The translations under genes were made by a program, and so were the position numbers. The notes below the pieces were generated by a model. That model did not search any database and was not told where the DNA came from. It saw nothing but the letters and a program-made list of their open reading frames with translations. From NCBI GenBank assembly GCA_965226155.1, contig OZ245331.1, forward strand, positions 1,488,001 to 1,552,000: a DNA stretch of 64,000 nucleotides, read 5' to 3'. This stretch comes from G965226155 sp965226155. Lineage in GTDB: Bacteria; Pseudomonadota; Gammaproteobacteria; Eutrophobiales; Eutrophobiaceae. How positions within the stretch are numbered: the stretch's first letter is position 1; each line of letters opens with the position of its first letter. This document shows positions 48,019 to 57,977 of this stretch, piece after piece.

Positions 48019-49464
48019 TTACACTAGTTTTTGTTTTAGTAATTTATTGACCTGCACTGGGTCAGCTTTCCCTTGGGATCGATTCATAACCTGACCGATA
48101 AAGTAGCTAATGAGCTTGCCCCTCTTTTCTTCAGGGCTACTACGGAACTGTTCTACCTGTGAATGGTTATCTGCAATGACGTCATCGATAATTTTCTCTA
48201 ACTCACCTGTATCAGACACCTTTTTTAATCCCTTAGTCTCAATAATAGAATCAGCATCGCCTTTGCCGGCCCACATATCTTCAAACACTTGTTTTCCCAT
48301 CTTTCCGGAGATAGTGCTGTCGGTAATACGTTTAATCATTCCCCCCAGCATGGATGGTGTCACCGGGCTTTGATCGATATTAAGAGTATCTTTGTTCAAG
48401 GCAGCTGAGAGATTGCCCATGATCCAGTTAGCGGAAAGTTTCGCTTCACCTCCTGCACTATTTGCTGTTTCTTCAAAGTAGTCAGCCAGGATCTTGTTTG
48501 TCGTAAGATAGTTACTGTCGTATTCAGAAAGATTATATTGCTGGATAAAGCGATTGCGTTTTGCATCTGGCAGCTCTGGCATTTCGTTTCGGACTAAATC
48601 GATATCTTTTTCAGATACATTTACAGGTAATAGATCGGGGTCAGGGAAATAACGGTAATCATTCGCTTCTTCCTTGCTTCGCATTGGCCGAGTTTCATTC
48701 TTGCCGGGATCAAATAATCGGGTTTCTTGGACAATCTGTTTTCCTGATTCATTCATCGCTACCTGTCGTTCGATTTCGTAATTTATCGCTTGTTCGACAA
48801 ATCGAAACGAGTTCAGGTTTTTAATTTCTGTCCGTATACCTAGGGTAGTCTTGTTCTCTGGTCTGATGGAGACATTAGCGTCACATCTAAATGATCCCTC
48901 CTGCATGTTACCGTCGGAGATACCGAGATATCTAACTAGGGTGTGAATTTTTTTCATATAGATGACAGCTTCCTGTGCGGAATGCATATCTGGATCGGAA
49001 ACAATTTCAATTAACGGTGTGCCAGCTCGGTTTAAATCGATACCTGTGCTGTCTCCAAACTCATCGTGTATGGATTTTCCGGCATCTTCCTCTAAGTGGG
49101 CTCGGGTAATACCAATAATCTTGCTACTGCCATCATCAAGCTGGATTTCCAGCTGACCCTGCTCAACTATCGGCTGTTCAAATTGGCTGATTTGATAGCC
49201 TTTAGGAAGATCAGGATAGAAATAATTTTTTCGTGCAAAGATGGATTTTCGCGCTATCTTGCCATTTACTGCCAGCCCAAATTTAATTGCTTTGGTGATT
49301 GCCGCCCCATTAAGAACTGGTAGTACGCCCGGTAACCCAAGATCAACCCCACACGCCTGTGTATTTGCAGGGGCACCAAAGGTAGTTGGTGCCCCGGAGA
49401 AAATTTTACTCTTGGTATCCAGTTGGGCGTGAATCTCCAAGCCTATAATTGGTTGCCAATCCAT
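48019..49464 (-). CDS. gatB: Asp-tRNA(Asn)/Glu-tRNA(Gln) amidotransferase subunit B
   Basis: A 481-residue subunit that binds misacylated tRNA and phosphorylates the Glu/Asp side chain. It starts DWQPIIGLEIHAQLDTKSKIF and has the signatures YPDLPKGYQISQFE and GSFRCDANVSIRP. A C-terminal YqeY-like domain with NRSQGKADP closes it. It lies 2 bp after gatA. Its presence implies tRNA-dependent Gln and/or Asn synthesis. Confidence 0.97.
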   Translation of the reverse strand: MDWQPIIGLEIHAQLDTKSKIFSGAPTTFGAPANTQACGVDLGLPGVLPVLNGAAITKAIKFGLAVNGKIARKSIFARKNYFYPDLPKGYQISQFEQPIVEQGQLEIQLDDGSSKIIGITRAHLEEDAGKSIHDEFGDSTGIDLNRAGTPLIEIVSDPDMHSAQEAVIYMKKIHTLVRYLGISDGNMQEGSFRCDANVSIRPENKTTLGIRTEIKNLNSFRFVEQAINYEIERQVAMNESGKQIVQETRLFDPGKNETRPMRSKEEANDYRYFPDPDLLPVNVSEKDIDLVRNEMPELPDAKRNRFIQQYNLSEYDSNYLTTNKILADYFEETANSAGGEAKLSANWIMGNLSAALNKDTLNIDQSPVTPSMLGGMIKRITDSTISGKMGKQVFEDMWAGKGDADSIIETKGLKKVSDTGELEKIIDDVIADNHSQVEQFRSSPEEKRGKLISYFIGQVMNRSQGKADPVQVNKLLKQKLV

Positions 49465-49466
49465 GG

Positions 49467-50921
49467 TTAGTTGTATTCCTTTGGTATCTGTTTGTGCCAG
49501 TTGGTCATTTGTTGAAAACGGTGTGCCGCATTCAATATTTTTGATTCTGCAAAATAATCCCCGATGATCTGTAAGCCAATCGGCAGACCTTCTGCAAATC
49601 CTGCCGGAATTGATATTGCGGGTAATCCAGCCATATTGGCTGATACCGTATAGATATCAGACAGATACATGCTGACTGGATCATTTATCCGGTCATTTAA
49701 TCGGAACGCTGTACCCGGTGTAGTCGGTCCGACGATAACATCAACCTTACTGAATGCTTGCAGATAGTCATCACGAATCAACCTGCGTATCTTCTGTGCT
49801 TTAAGGTAATAGGCGTCATAGTAACCTGCGGACAGAACATATGTACCAATCATGATCCGCCGTTTAACCTCATCGCCGAACCCCTCGCCACGTGAACGGC
49901 AATACAGGTCAGCCAGGTCTGTTGGTTGATCACATCGATAACCAAAACGAACTCCATCATATCTGGATAAATTGGAAGAAGCTTCGGCCGGCGCAACAAC
50001 GTAATAAGCCGGTATAGACAGATGCATATTTGGTAGATCAATGCTCTGAATCTTAGCACCAGCTGCTTCAAACTGTTTCACCGCTTCCAAAATAATGGAT
50101 TCCGTCACAGGATCGGAATTATAATTGAAGTATTGTTCCGGTAATCCGATCTTCAAACCCGACAAGTTATCATCGATTTTTGTATTGAAATCTTCTGGCG
50201 CTCGCTGGCTCGAAGTTGAGTCCCTAGGATCAAATCCAGTTATAGCAGTTAATATCATCGCGGCATCTTCCGCAGTTTGAGTCATAGGACCGCCCTGATC
50301 GAGGCTGGATGCGAAAGCGATCATGCCATAGCGGGATACTCGACCATAAGTAGGTTTAAGGCCAGTGATCCCACATAATGCAGCCGGCTGTCGAATTGAG
50401 CCGCCGGTGTCTGTACCAGTAGCAACCGGCGCGAGACGCGCTGCGACCGCAGTGGCTGATCCTCCAGACGAACCACCGGGCACGAATTCCTGGTCCCAAG
50501 GGTTCCTTGTCGGACCGTAAAAACTTGTTTCAGTGGATGATCCCATAGCAAATTCATCCATATTGGTTTTCCCCAGCGTTACCATGCCAGCTGAATCTAG
50601 TTTCTCAATCACGGTGGCAGAGTAAGGTGCAATAAAGTTATCGAGCATTCGTGACCCACAACTGGTCTTTATTCCCTCGATGCAAAAAATATCTTTGTGT
50701 GCAACCGGTATACCTGTTAGTGGGCCTGCATTACCCTCTTGAAGTCGTTTATCTGCAGCACGGGCTTGTTGTAATGCCTGTTCCGGACAAATTGATATAT
50801 AGCAATTTAAGGTAGGATTATTTTCTTCTGATCGTTTTAGGTAGATTTGCGTCAGTTCTTCACTGCTAACCATACGTTTATGCAGCAGACCAGACAATTC
50901 AGCCAAAGTGTGTTGATACAT
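49467..50921 (-). CDS. gatA: Asp-tRNA(Asn)/Glu-tRNA(Gln) amidotransferase subunit A
   Basis: A 484-residue amidase-signature subunit that frees ammonia from glutamine. The Ser-cisSer-Lys triad is represented by K76 (VAHKDIF), the Ser151/152 pair in PGGSSGGSATAVAA, and S176 in TDTGGSIRQPA. Length is normal for GatA. It sits between gatC and gatB in the order gatC-gatA-gatB. Confidence 0.97.
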   Translation of the reverse strand: MYQHTLAELSGLLHKRMVSSEELTQIYLKRSEENNPTLNCYISICPEQALQQARAADKRLQEGNAGPLTGIPVAHKDIFCIEGIKTSCGSRMLDNFIAPYSATVIEKLDSAGMVTLGKTNMDEFAMGSSTETSFYGPTRNPWDQEFVPGGSSGGSATAVAARLAPVATGTDTGGSIRQPAALCGITGLKPTYGRVSRYGMIAFASSLDQGGPMTQTAEDAAMILTAITGFDPRDSTSSQRAPEDFNTKIDDNLSGLKIGLPEQYFNYNSDPVTESIILEAVKQFEAAGAKIQSIDLPNMHLSIPAYYVVAPAEASSNLSRYDGVRFGYRCDQPTDLADLYCRSRGEGFGDEVKRRIMIGTYVLSAGYYDAYYLKAQKIRRLIRDDYLQAFSKVDVIVGPTTPGTAFRLNDRINDPVSMYLSDIYTVSANMAGLPAISIPAGFAEGLPIGLQIIGDYFAESKILNAAHRFQQMTNWHKQIPKEYN

Positions 50922-50969
50922 GATAGGTTAGTTATTTATGGTTGAGAGTAAGCAGAGGCACTCGGGCAG

Positions 50970-51257
50970 TTACTCAATAACCTTGGGAACTAGGTAGTGG
51001 CCATTCTCCACCTCAGGAGCAATCTGTTGGAACTTGTCTCTTTGATTATCTTCTGTCACCTCATCTTGCCTGAGACGAGCATAAATCTCCTGGGTTTGTG
51101 CAAGCGGGTCGATATTAGCGGTGTCGATCGAATTCATCTGTTCAACCAGATTTAAAACATTGCCTAATTCCCGCTGATAATCAGCAATTTTGTTCTCATC
51201 TAGGACCAAACGTGCCAGCCAGGCAATTTTCTTTATTTCATCACTATCAAGGGGCAT
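50970..51257 (-). CDS. gatC: Asp-tRNA(Asn)/Glu-tRNA(Gln) amidotransferase subunit C
   Basis: A 95-residue subunit that wraps round GatA and stabilises the GatAB complex. It shows the typical IKKIAWLARLVLDENKI, ELGNVLNLVEQMNSIDT and the C-terminal RQDEVTE ... FLVPKVIE-like ending (HYLVPKVIE). ATG 51257 is preferred over the TTG one codon upstream. First gene of the gatCAB run; the promoter should lie in the divergent gap to mreB. Confidence 0.95.
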   Translation of the reverse strand: MPLDSDEIKKIAWLARLVLDENKIADYQRELGNVLNLVEQMNSIDTANIDPLAQTQEIYARLRQDEVTEDNQRDKFQQIAPEVENGHYLVPKVIE

Positions 51258-51536
51258 CAAATTTGTCTTTTTTTAGTTGATATGTAAGGTTTTATGATAT
51301 CTGATAACTTGCCCAATATACCAGCCACTGTTACAGTTACACACTTAAATCAGGCAGTTGTAGGCTGATCTTGCAGGAGATTGGGAAAGCTCGTGGCTGC
51401 AATATTAATAAGGCTGAAATTTTTCGGGGGCGCCACAATAATTAGATTTCTATGACGCCTTTTCATGAAATAAATTATCAACACCATATATGTCTTTATC
51501 TCTCCAATTACTTGTTGTGAGGATTGATTAAATTAA

Positions 51537-52583
51537 ATGTTTAGCAGATTAAGAGGTCTTTTTTCAAACGATTTATCTATCGATCTCGGTACGGCCAATA
51601 CGCTGATATACGTTCGTGGTAAAAGTATAGTTCTTGATGAGCCTTCAGTTGTTGCAATAAGGAATGAAGGTGATAACGCAAATTCAAAATCGATCATAGC
51701 GGTCGGTATCGTAGCGAAACGGATGCTGGGGCGAACGCCAGGGCACATAACTGCGATCCGACCATTAAAGGATGGTGTTATCGCCGATTTCACTATTACC
51801 GAAAAGATGTTGCAGTATTTTATTCGGAGAGTGCATGGTGGAACAATATTCAAACCAAGTCCACGAGTGCTCGTTTGTGTTCCCTGCGGATCAACTCAGG
51901 TGGAACGGCGCGCCATAAAGGAATCGGCATTAGGTGCAGGCGCGAGAACAGTTCATCTGATACAAGAGCCGATGGCTGCAGCAATCGGTGCTGGTATGCC
52001 AGTGAGTGATGCACGAGGTACGATGGTGTTGGATATCGGCGGAGGGACTACAGAAGTAGCGGTTATTTCTTTGAATGGAATCGTTTATTCCGATTCCGTA
52101 CGGATAGGTGGTGACCGTTTTGATGAAGCGATAATTAATTACGTCAAACGTAATTATGCCACTTTGATTGGGGAAGCGACGGCCGAACGGATAAAACATG
52201 AAATTGGTTGTGCTTATCCTGGAAATGAAGTGAGAGAAATGGAGGTCAGGGGAAGAAACCTTGCTGAGGGGATACCTCGCAGTTTCAAACTGAACAGTAA
52301 TGAAATACTTGAGGCGCTACAAGAACCTTTATCAGGGATAGTTGATGCCGTTAAGAATGCATTGGAGCAGACACCACCTGAACTCTGTTCTGATGTAGCT
52401 GAGAGAGGTATGGTGCTGACAGGAGGCGGAGCTTTGTTACGGGATATTGATCGTTTGTTTATGGAGGAAACTGGTCTACCAGTTTTCGTTGCTGAAGACC
52501 CGCTTACTTGTGTTGCCAGGGGTGGTGGTAAGTATCTAGAAATGATTGATGAGTACGGGACAGATATATTAACGTCTGAATGA
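51537..52583 (+). CDS. mreB: Rod shape-determining protein MreB
   Basis: A 348-residue actin-like ATPase that forms membrane filaments and guides lateral cell-wall synthesis. It shows the phosphate-1 motif SIDLGTANTLIY, DEPSVVAI, the phosphate-2 motif VLDIGGGTTEVAVIS and the adenosine motif LTGGGALLRDID. It opens the rod operon. The 279-bp gap between gatC and mreB (51258-51536) must contain divergent promoters, but I see no convincing hexamers. Confidence 0.98.
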   Translation: MFSRLRGLFSNDLSIDLGTANTLIYVRGKSIVLDEPSVVAIRNEGDNANSKSIIAVGIVAKRMLGRTPGHITAIRPLKDGVIADFTITEKMLQYFIRRVHGGTIFKPSPRVLVCVPCGSTQVERRAIKESALGAGARTVHLIQEPMAAAIGAGMPVSDARGTMVLDIGGGTTEVAVISLNGIVYSDSVRIGGDRFDEAIINYVKRNYATLIGEATAERIKHEIGCAYPGNEVREMEVRGRNLAEGIPRSFKLNSNEILEALQEPLSGIVDAVKNALEQTPPELCSDVAERGMVLTGGGALLRDIDRLFMEETGLPVFVAEDPLTCVARGGGKYLEMIDEYGTDILTSE

Positions 52584-52669
52584 CAGCTTACTTATAATGC
52601 CGGGTGTAGGTTATCAAAACACTCTTCCTAAAAGGCCCATCCAATAATGTAAAGGTTGTCATATTTATA

Positions 52670-53479
52670 TTGGCGTCCATATTTTTAATGGCTGTTGATC
52701 ATAAGCAAAGCCATCTTAAGTCCGTTCGCTCCATTTTGTCTACGCTGGTTTATCCTTTGCAATATGTTGTAAATATCCCGGTCAGGGTCGGTAACTGGAT
52801 GTCGGAATCCTTGGTAACGCAAACAAATTTGCTTGAAGAAAATAACCGACTTCGCGATGAACATCTATTATTAAGTTCTAGATTACAGAAATTCAATGTC
52901 CTGGAAGAAGAAAACAAACGCTTAAGGGAATTGCTTGAATCATCTGTACGATTAGGTGAAAGGGTGCTAATAGCAGAATTACTCGCTGTCGAACTGGAAC
53001 CATTCAGGCGGCAAATTGTGATTGATAAAGGTCAACGTGAAGGTGTATTTGATGGCCAACCGGTAGTTGATGCGACCGGTGTTATGGGTCAAATCATCCA
53101 TGTTGCACCATTTTCCAGTACAGTTTTGTTAATTACAGATCCAAAGCATGCGCTACCGGTGCAGATAAACCGAAATGGTTTGCGTGCTATCGCAGTTGGA
53201 ACCGGCCAGGACAATATGTTGTTGCTAGAAAACGTGCCTACCAATGCTGATATTATAAAAGGCGACCTTGTAATATCGTCGGGACTTGGGCATCGGTTTC
53301 CACGTGGGTATCCGGTAGGAACAATTACAAGTATCAATATGGTACTCGGGGAAACTTTTTCAAAAGTTGTTTTGACACCGAGTGCACAACTGGATAAAAG
53401 CAGGGAAGTGCTACTTGTCTGGCCGCATGAAGAGCCAGATGACAAACTTCCAGATAATAATTTAGTGATAAACGAATGA
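52670..53479 (+). CDS. mreC: Rod shape-determining protein MreC (start codon unclear)
   Basis: MreC is a periplasmic scaffold anchored by one N-terminal helix; it activates PBP2. The first usual start is TTG 52670 (269 residues), but this cuts the membrane helix. The same frame is open from 52610 and encodes IKTLFLKGPSNNVKVVIF, which matches the typical MreC N-terminus (compare IKPLFTKGPS). In that stretch there is no ATG, GTG or TTG, so the true start may be a rare codon (GTT 52610 or ATC 52613) near a weak GGTG. A coiled coil (about residues 45-90) and the beta domain (ITDPKHALPVQINRNGLRAI ... VSSGLGHRFPRGYPVG-like ISSGLGHRFPRGYPVG) are intact. It overlaps mreD by 4 bp. Confidence 0.9.
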   Translation: MASIFLMAVDHKQSHLKSVRSILSTLVYPLQYVVNIPVRVGNWMSESLVTQTNLLEENNRLRDEHLLLSSRLQKFNVLEEENKRLRELLESSVRLGERVLIAELLAVELEPFRRQIVIDKGQREGVFDGQPVVDATGVMGQIIHVAPFSSTVLLITDPKHALPVQINRNGLRAIAVGTGQDNMLLLENVPTNADIIKGDLVISSGLGHRFPRGYPVGTITSINMVLGETFSKVVLTPSAQLDKSREVLLVWPHEEPDDKLPDNNLVINE

Positions 53480-53964
53480 TAGCTAGGCAACACAATGGCG
53501 GAGCGGTAATAGTTTTCAGTTTTATCATCGCCTACATGTTAACGGCTATGCCCCTGCCGGACTGGGCAGCTAATTGGCGCCCGGCATGGGTTACCATGGT
53601 ACTTATTTACTGGTGCATGGCATTACCGGAAAGAGTAGGTATTGGTATAGCGTGGATGTTAGGTGTTTTGCTTGATGTACAGCAAGGGACAATATTTGGC
53701 CAAAATGCATTGGGGATGGCAATCATCGCTTATATCATTATTATGTCACATCAACGTGTCCGTGTATTTCCCCTTGCACAGCAAGCAATGCTTGTTTGCA
53801 TATTCTTATTATTGTTCCACTTATCCGCTTTGTGGATCCAGGGAATTTTGGGCTTCCCATCTAAAGACTGGACATTCTGGACACCGGCATTGACCAGTAT
53901 GATTATATGGCCATGGCTATTTATTATTCTGCGTGACATCAGGCGTAAGTTCCACGTATTTTGA
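53476..53964 (+). CDS. mreD: Rod shape-determining protein MreD
   Basis: A 162-residue integral membrane protein with about five hydrophobic segments, partner of MreC in the elongasome. Start ATG 53476 overlaps the mreC stop. Its C-terminus overlaps an upstream open stretch of the mrdA frame. The segment LGVLLDVQQGTIFGQNALGMAIIAY is typical of MreD. Confidence 0.93.
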   Translation: MIARQHNGGAVIVFSFIIAYMLTAMPLPDWAANWRPAWVTMVLIYWCMALPERVGIGIAWMLGVLLDVQQGTIFGQNALGMAIIAYIIIMSHQRVRVFPLAQQAMLVCIFLLLFHLSALWIQGILGFPSKDWTFWTPALTSMIIWPWLFIILRDIRRKFHVF

Positions 53965-53980
53965 TTTCAAAATACAACTT

Positions 53981-55840
53981 ATGCCAATCCAATTTAAGCT
54001 AAAAAACCTTGATCAGGAAGCAAAGTTAATTGGTCGACGTACTACCATTGCATGTGGGGTTATATTCATATTAGTTCTCCTCATAACATGGAGGGTGTTT
54101 TATTTACAGATTGCCTTACATGATCACTATACGACACTTTCCCAGTCTAACCGCGTCAAGATTGTGCCCATCCCGCCGACCCGTGGCCTTATATTCGGTA
54201 AAGATGGTGTACTGCTCGCGGATAACAGGCCCTCCTTTAGTCTGGAAATTATTCCGGAGAAGATTGAAAACCTGGATCGAACTATCCTGCAGCTCTCTAA
54301 AATTATTGAGATTGACGAGGTAAGTATTGAACAGTTTAGGCAAAGGCTGAAAAAAAATCGTCTGTTTGAAAGTGTGCCACTCAGGTTTAATCTCAGTGAT
54401 GAAGAGGTCGCTAGGGTATCAGTTAATTTGCATGACTTTGAGGGCATCGATGTCGTTGCGAGGCTGAATCGAAATTACCCTTTAAGTTCCAATACTTCCC
54501 ATATTATCGGCTACGTCGGAATGATTGATGAGAACGATTTAAAAAATATAGATACAACAAATTACAGTGCGACCAGTAATATCGGAAAAATTGGTGTTGA
54601 AAAGGCATATGAGGATTTATTGCACGGGAAGGTCGGCTATCAACAAGTTGAAGTAAACGCACAGGGAAGGGTAATCAGAGTACTTGATCGTACCCCGCCA
54701 ATACCAGGTAAGGATATCTATCTAACGTTAGATACTACATTACAGAACCTAGCAGTTCAGGCTTTAGAAGGCAACCGTGGTGCTGTTGTCGCGGTCGACC
54801 CTGCAGACGGCAGTATCCTGGCAATGGTTAGTTCACCTGGCTATGACCCTAACTTGTTTGTAAATGGCATTGACAGCCAAAGTTACAATCGACTAATTGA
54901 ATCGGTTGATAAACCACTACTCAATCGAGCGTTAAAAGGAAATTATCCTCCAGGATCCACAATAAAACCGATGCTGGGGATGGCGGCGTTACACTATGGC
55001 ATCCGAGGAAGCGCTGATGAGACTTGGTGCCCAGGCTGGTATATTATAAAAGGGACGGATATCAAAAAGGGTGACTGGAAAAAGGAAGGTCATGGAAATA
55101 CTGATCTAAGAAAGGCGATCGCCGAATCATGTGATGTGTATTTTTATTCGCTTGCTAACGATTTAGGCATAGACAAGATTGGTGATGCTTTGTCACAGTT
55201 CGGATTTGGGACAAAAACCCAGATTGATATTGGCGGTGAATCTAGCGGGCTTGTACCATCTAAGGAATGGAAACGGAAAGTTTATAATGAAATTTGGTTC
55301 CCTGGTGAAACTATCAATGTTGGAATCGGCCAGGGGGCATTGTTGGTCACTCCAATGCAATTGGCCGTTGCTACCGCAGCGGTAGCGAACCGGGGAAAGG
55401 TACTGAAGCCTCATCTATTTTCAGAAGCGCGTGATCCGCTTTCTGATGTCATGCATCTTAAAAATACGACAGAAGAATTAAAGGTTGTGAATGAATTAGA
55501 TGCTCATTGGGACATAATTGTTTCTTCTATGATAGATGTTGTTCACGGCGCACACGGAACAGCTCGCGGGGCAGGTCAGGGTGCAGTGTATCAGTTTGCA
55601 GGAAAATCTGGCACGGCTCAGGTAATCAGTCAGGACAGTGAAGAAGAATATAATGCAGACGAAATCAAAGAGGAATTACGAGATCACGCCGTGTTTGTCG
55701 CATTTGGTCCGGTAGAATCATCGTCTATCGTTGTGGCGATCATAATCGAGAATGGTGGAGGGGGTTCCACTACGGCGGCACCAATTGCCCGTTTGTTATT
55801 TGACTACTATCTAAACAAGAAACTCTCTATTGAAGGATAA
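53981..55840 (+). CDS. mrdA: Penicillin-binding protein 2 (peptidoglycan transpeptidase)
   Basis: A 619-residue elongasome transpeptidase that cross-links lateral wall. One N-terminal membrane helix (about 22-42) is followed by the dimerisation/pedestal domain beginning IPPTRGLIF. In the transpeptidase domain, the acyl-serine is S326 in PPGSTIKP, then AESCDVYF and GKSGTAQV (the KSGT motif). An ATG at 53933 in frame would overlap mreD by 32 bp; ATG 53981 gives the family N-terminus (MPIQFKLKNLDQEAKL) and no overlap. Confidence 0.95.
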   Translation: MPIQFKLKNLDQEAKLIGRRTTIACGVIFILVLLITWRVFYLQIALHDHYTTLSQSNRVKIVPIPPTRGLIFGKDGVLLADNRPSFSLEIIPEKIENLDRTILQLSKIIEIDEVSIEQFRQRLKKNRLFESVPLRFNLSDEEVARVSVNLHDFEGIDVVARLNRNYPLSSNTSHIIGYVGMIDENDLKNIDTTNYSATSNIGKIGVEKAYEDLLHGKVGYQQVEVNAQGRVIRVLDRTPPIPGKDIYLTLDTTLQNLAVQALEGNRGAVVAVDPADGSILAMVSSPGYDPNLFVNGIDSQSYNRLIESVDKPLLNRALKGNYPPGSTIKPMLGMAALHYGIRGSADETWCPGWYIIKGTDIKKGDWKKEGHGNTDLRKAIAESCDVYFYSLANDLGIDKIGDALSQFGFGTKTQIDIGGESSGLVPSKEWKRKVYNEIWFPGETINVGIGQGALLVTPMQLAVATAAVANRGKVLKPHLFSEARDPLSDVMHLKNTTEELKVVNELDAHWDIIVSSMIDVVHGAHGTARGAGQGAVYQFAGKSGTAQVISQDSEEEYNADEIKEELRDHAVFVAFGPVESSSIVVAIIIENGGGGSTTAAPIARLLFDYYLNKKLSIEG

Positions 55841-55846
55841 TATTTA

Positions 55847-56938
55847 ATGAAGGAAGAGAGTTTCACGCAACGGTTACATCTTGATATTCCACTAATCCTA
55901 GGCCTACTTCTTACCTGCGGATTGGGAATAGTTGTGCTCTACAGTGCAGCAGGCCAAGATATCACGATAGTTTATCGTCAGGGCATACGTATTGCGATTG
56001 CTTTCTTGTTGATGATGTTAATTGCACAAATACACCCTATTCGGCTTTCGAGAATTTCAGTGTGGCTGTTTGTAACAGGGATAGTACTGTTGATAATTGT
56101 GCTTACCAAAGGGTATGTTATCAATGGTGCTCAACGATGGCTTGATGTGGGGTTGTTCCGCTTTCAACCATCCGAGTTGATGAAACTATCGGTTCCCATG
56201 ATGTTAGCCTGGTATTTTTCAGAAAAATCCCTGCCGCCTACAGCGCTCCAGATTATTACAGCAACCGCCATTATATTATTGCCAGTTTTATTGATTGCAA
56301 AACAGCCAGACCTCGGTACTGCAATATTGGTCGCTGCAGGTGGAATTTCAGTATTGTTTATCGCTGGTATGAGTCTTAGATACTTGATTGTATTCGGAGT
56401 TCTCGCATCGATGTTCACCCCGGTTCTGTGGTTTTTAATGCATGACTACCAAAGACAGCGAGTATTGTCATTCCTAAATCCTGATCAGGATCCACTAGGG
56501 GCAGGCTATCATATTATTCAATCTATGATAGCCATCGGTTCAGGTGGCTTGTACGGTAAAGGTTGGTTGAATGGTACACAATCACATCTGGAGTTCCTGC
56601 CAGAAAGTTCTACTGATTTTATCTTTGCTGTTTTATGTGAAGAATTTGGATTTACTGGCGTATTATTATTATTATCGCTTTACACTTTTATATTTCTCAG
56701 AGGGATATATATCTCGATTAATGCACAACAATTGTTTGGAAAGCTACTAGGGATAAGTTTAATACTGACCTTTTTTGTGTATGTAATTGTTAATATGGGA
56801 ATGGTAACAGGACAATTACCAGTTGTTGGGGTGCCGCTTCCCTTAATCAGTCACGGAGGATCGTCCATCGTTACATTGATGGTTGGTTTTGGGATATTGA
56901 TGGCAATTCATACGCATCGTCATTACCTGTCACCTTAA
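55847..56938 (+). CDS. rodA: Peptidoglycan glycosyltransferase RodA
   Basis: A 363-residue SEDS-family membrane glycosyltransferase that polymerises lipid II together with PBP2. It has about ten hydrophobic segments. Conserved pieces are NGAQRWLDVGLFRFQPSELMKLS, KQPDLGTAILV and the C-terminal VVGVPLPLISHGGSSI. It begins 6 bp after mrdA. Confidence 0.97.
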   Translation: MKEESFTQRLHLDIPLILGLLLTCGLGIVVLYSAAGQDITIVYRQGIRIAIAFLLMMLIAQIHPIRLSRISVWLFVTGIVLLIIVLTKGYVINGAQRWLDVGLFRFQPSELMKLSVPMMLAWYFSEKSLPPTALQIITATAIILLPVLLIAKQPDLGTAILVAAGGISVLFIAGMSLRYLIVFGVLASMFTPVLWFLMHDYQRQRVLSFLNPDQDPLGAGYHIIQSMIAIGSGGLYGKGWLNGTQSHLEFLPESSTDFIFAVLCEEFGFTGVLLLLSLYTFIFLRGIYISINAQQLFGKLLGISLILTFFVYVIVNMGMVTGQLPVVGVPLPLISHGGSSIVTLMVGFGILMAIHTHRHYLSP

Positions 56939-56942
56939 TGTA

Positions 56943-57977
56943 ATGTTGAATATACTGAATAAGACGGTCGTTCTGTGCTTTCTGATGAATATCCCTTTTG
57001 CGCATGGCGACATGCTTGAGAAGGAAGAAGTCAGGATTTTTATGACCGAAATGGTCAGAAAGCATGGTTTTACATTGGAACAGCTTAATTCCTTGTTTGA
57101 GCAAGCTGAGATCAGCTCAACTGTTCTCGAAGCCATTTCCCGCCCAGCAGAGGACATGCCATGGTATAAGTATCGCCGGATATTTATCAGAGGTGACCGG
57201 ATTCGTTTAGGTGTTGAATTTCTGGAAGAAAACAGCGAGATTCTTATGTCTGTTGAAAAGACATATGGTGTGCCTGCAGAGATCATTGTGGCGATAATTG
57301 GTGTTGAAACAAGATTTGGACGAAACGCTGGCAACTACAAGGTAATCAATTCCTTGGCAACTCTAGCGTTTAATTACCCAAAGAGAAGTAAATTTTTCCG
57401 TAGTGAATTGGAGCAGTTTTTATTATTGACGCGTGAACAAAAGCTTGAGCCCTTAGCTGCCAAAGGTTCGTATGCAGGCGCAATGGGAATCCCACAATTC
57501 ATGCCTAGCAGCTACAGGGCCTATGCGGTTGATTATGATAAGGATGGATTTATTGACATATGGAATAATCCGGTTGACGCAATAGGAAGTGTTGCAAACT
57601 ATCTGAAAGTTCATGGTTGGCAACCAGATGAAAACATTACCTGCCAAGTTACTTCAAAAGATGACAAATATAAGAAGATTTTAGCTGGTGGCCTGAAGCC
57701 AGACATGAATTTATCGGAATTACTGGACTATGGCATTACTACCGAATTCAATATGGAATTAGATAACAAGGCAAAGCTCCTGAACTACGAGATAGAAAAC
57801 AGTAATGAGTTGTGGCTAGGATTTGAAAATTTCTATGTCATTACAAGATATAATCACAGCGCGTTATATGCGATGGCAGTCTACCAATTATCTCAAGAAA
57901 TAATGAAAAATCGTAAAAATCAGACATATTCTAAACAACTAATGCCGAATCACAGAGAATGCGTGAAACAAAATTAA
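56943..57977 (+). CDS. mltB: Membrane-bound lytic murein transglycosylase B
   Basis: A 344-residue SLT-family 3 enzyme that cleaves glycan strands to 1,6-anhydro ends. The N-terminus has a signal-type hydrophobic stretch (about 7-21) but no clear lipobox cysteine, unlike E. coli MltB. Catalytic Glu is E122 in IIGVETRFGRN. Further motifs are YAGAMGIPQFMPSSYRAYAVDYDKDG and GSVANYLKVHGW. Its end overlaps rlpA by 19 bp. Confidence 0.95.
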   Translation: MLNILNKTVVLCFLMNIPFAHGDMLEKEEVRIFMTEMVRKHGFTLEQLNSLFEQAEISSTVLEAISRPAEDMPWYKYRRIFIRGDRIRLGVEFLEENSEILMSVEKTYGVPAEIIVAIIGVETRFGRNAGNYKVINSLATLAFNYPKRSKFFRSELEQFLLLTREQKLEPLAAKGSYAGAMGIPQFMPSSYRAYAVDYDKDGFIDIWNNPVDAIGSVANYLKVHGWQPDENITCQVTSKDDKYKKILAGGLKPDMNLSELLDYGITTEFNMELDNKAKLLNYEIENSNELWLGFENFYVITRYNHSALYAMAVYQLSQEIMKNRKNQTYSKQLMPNHRECVKQN

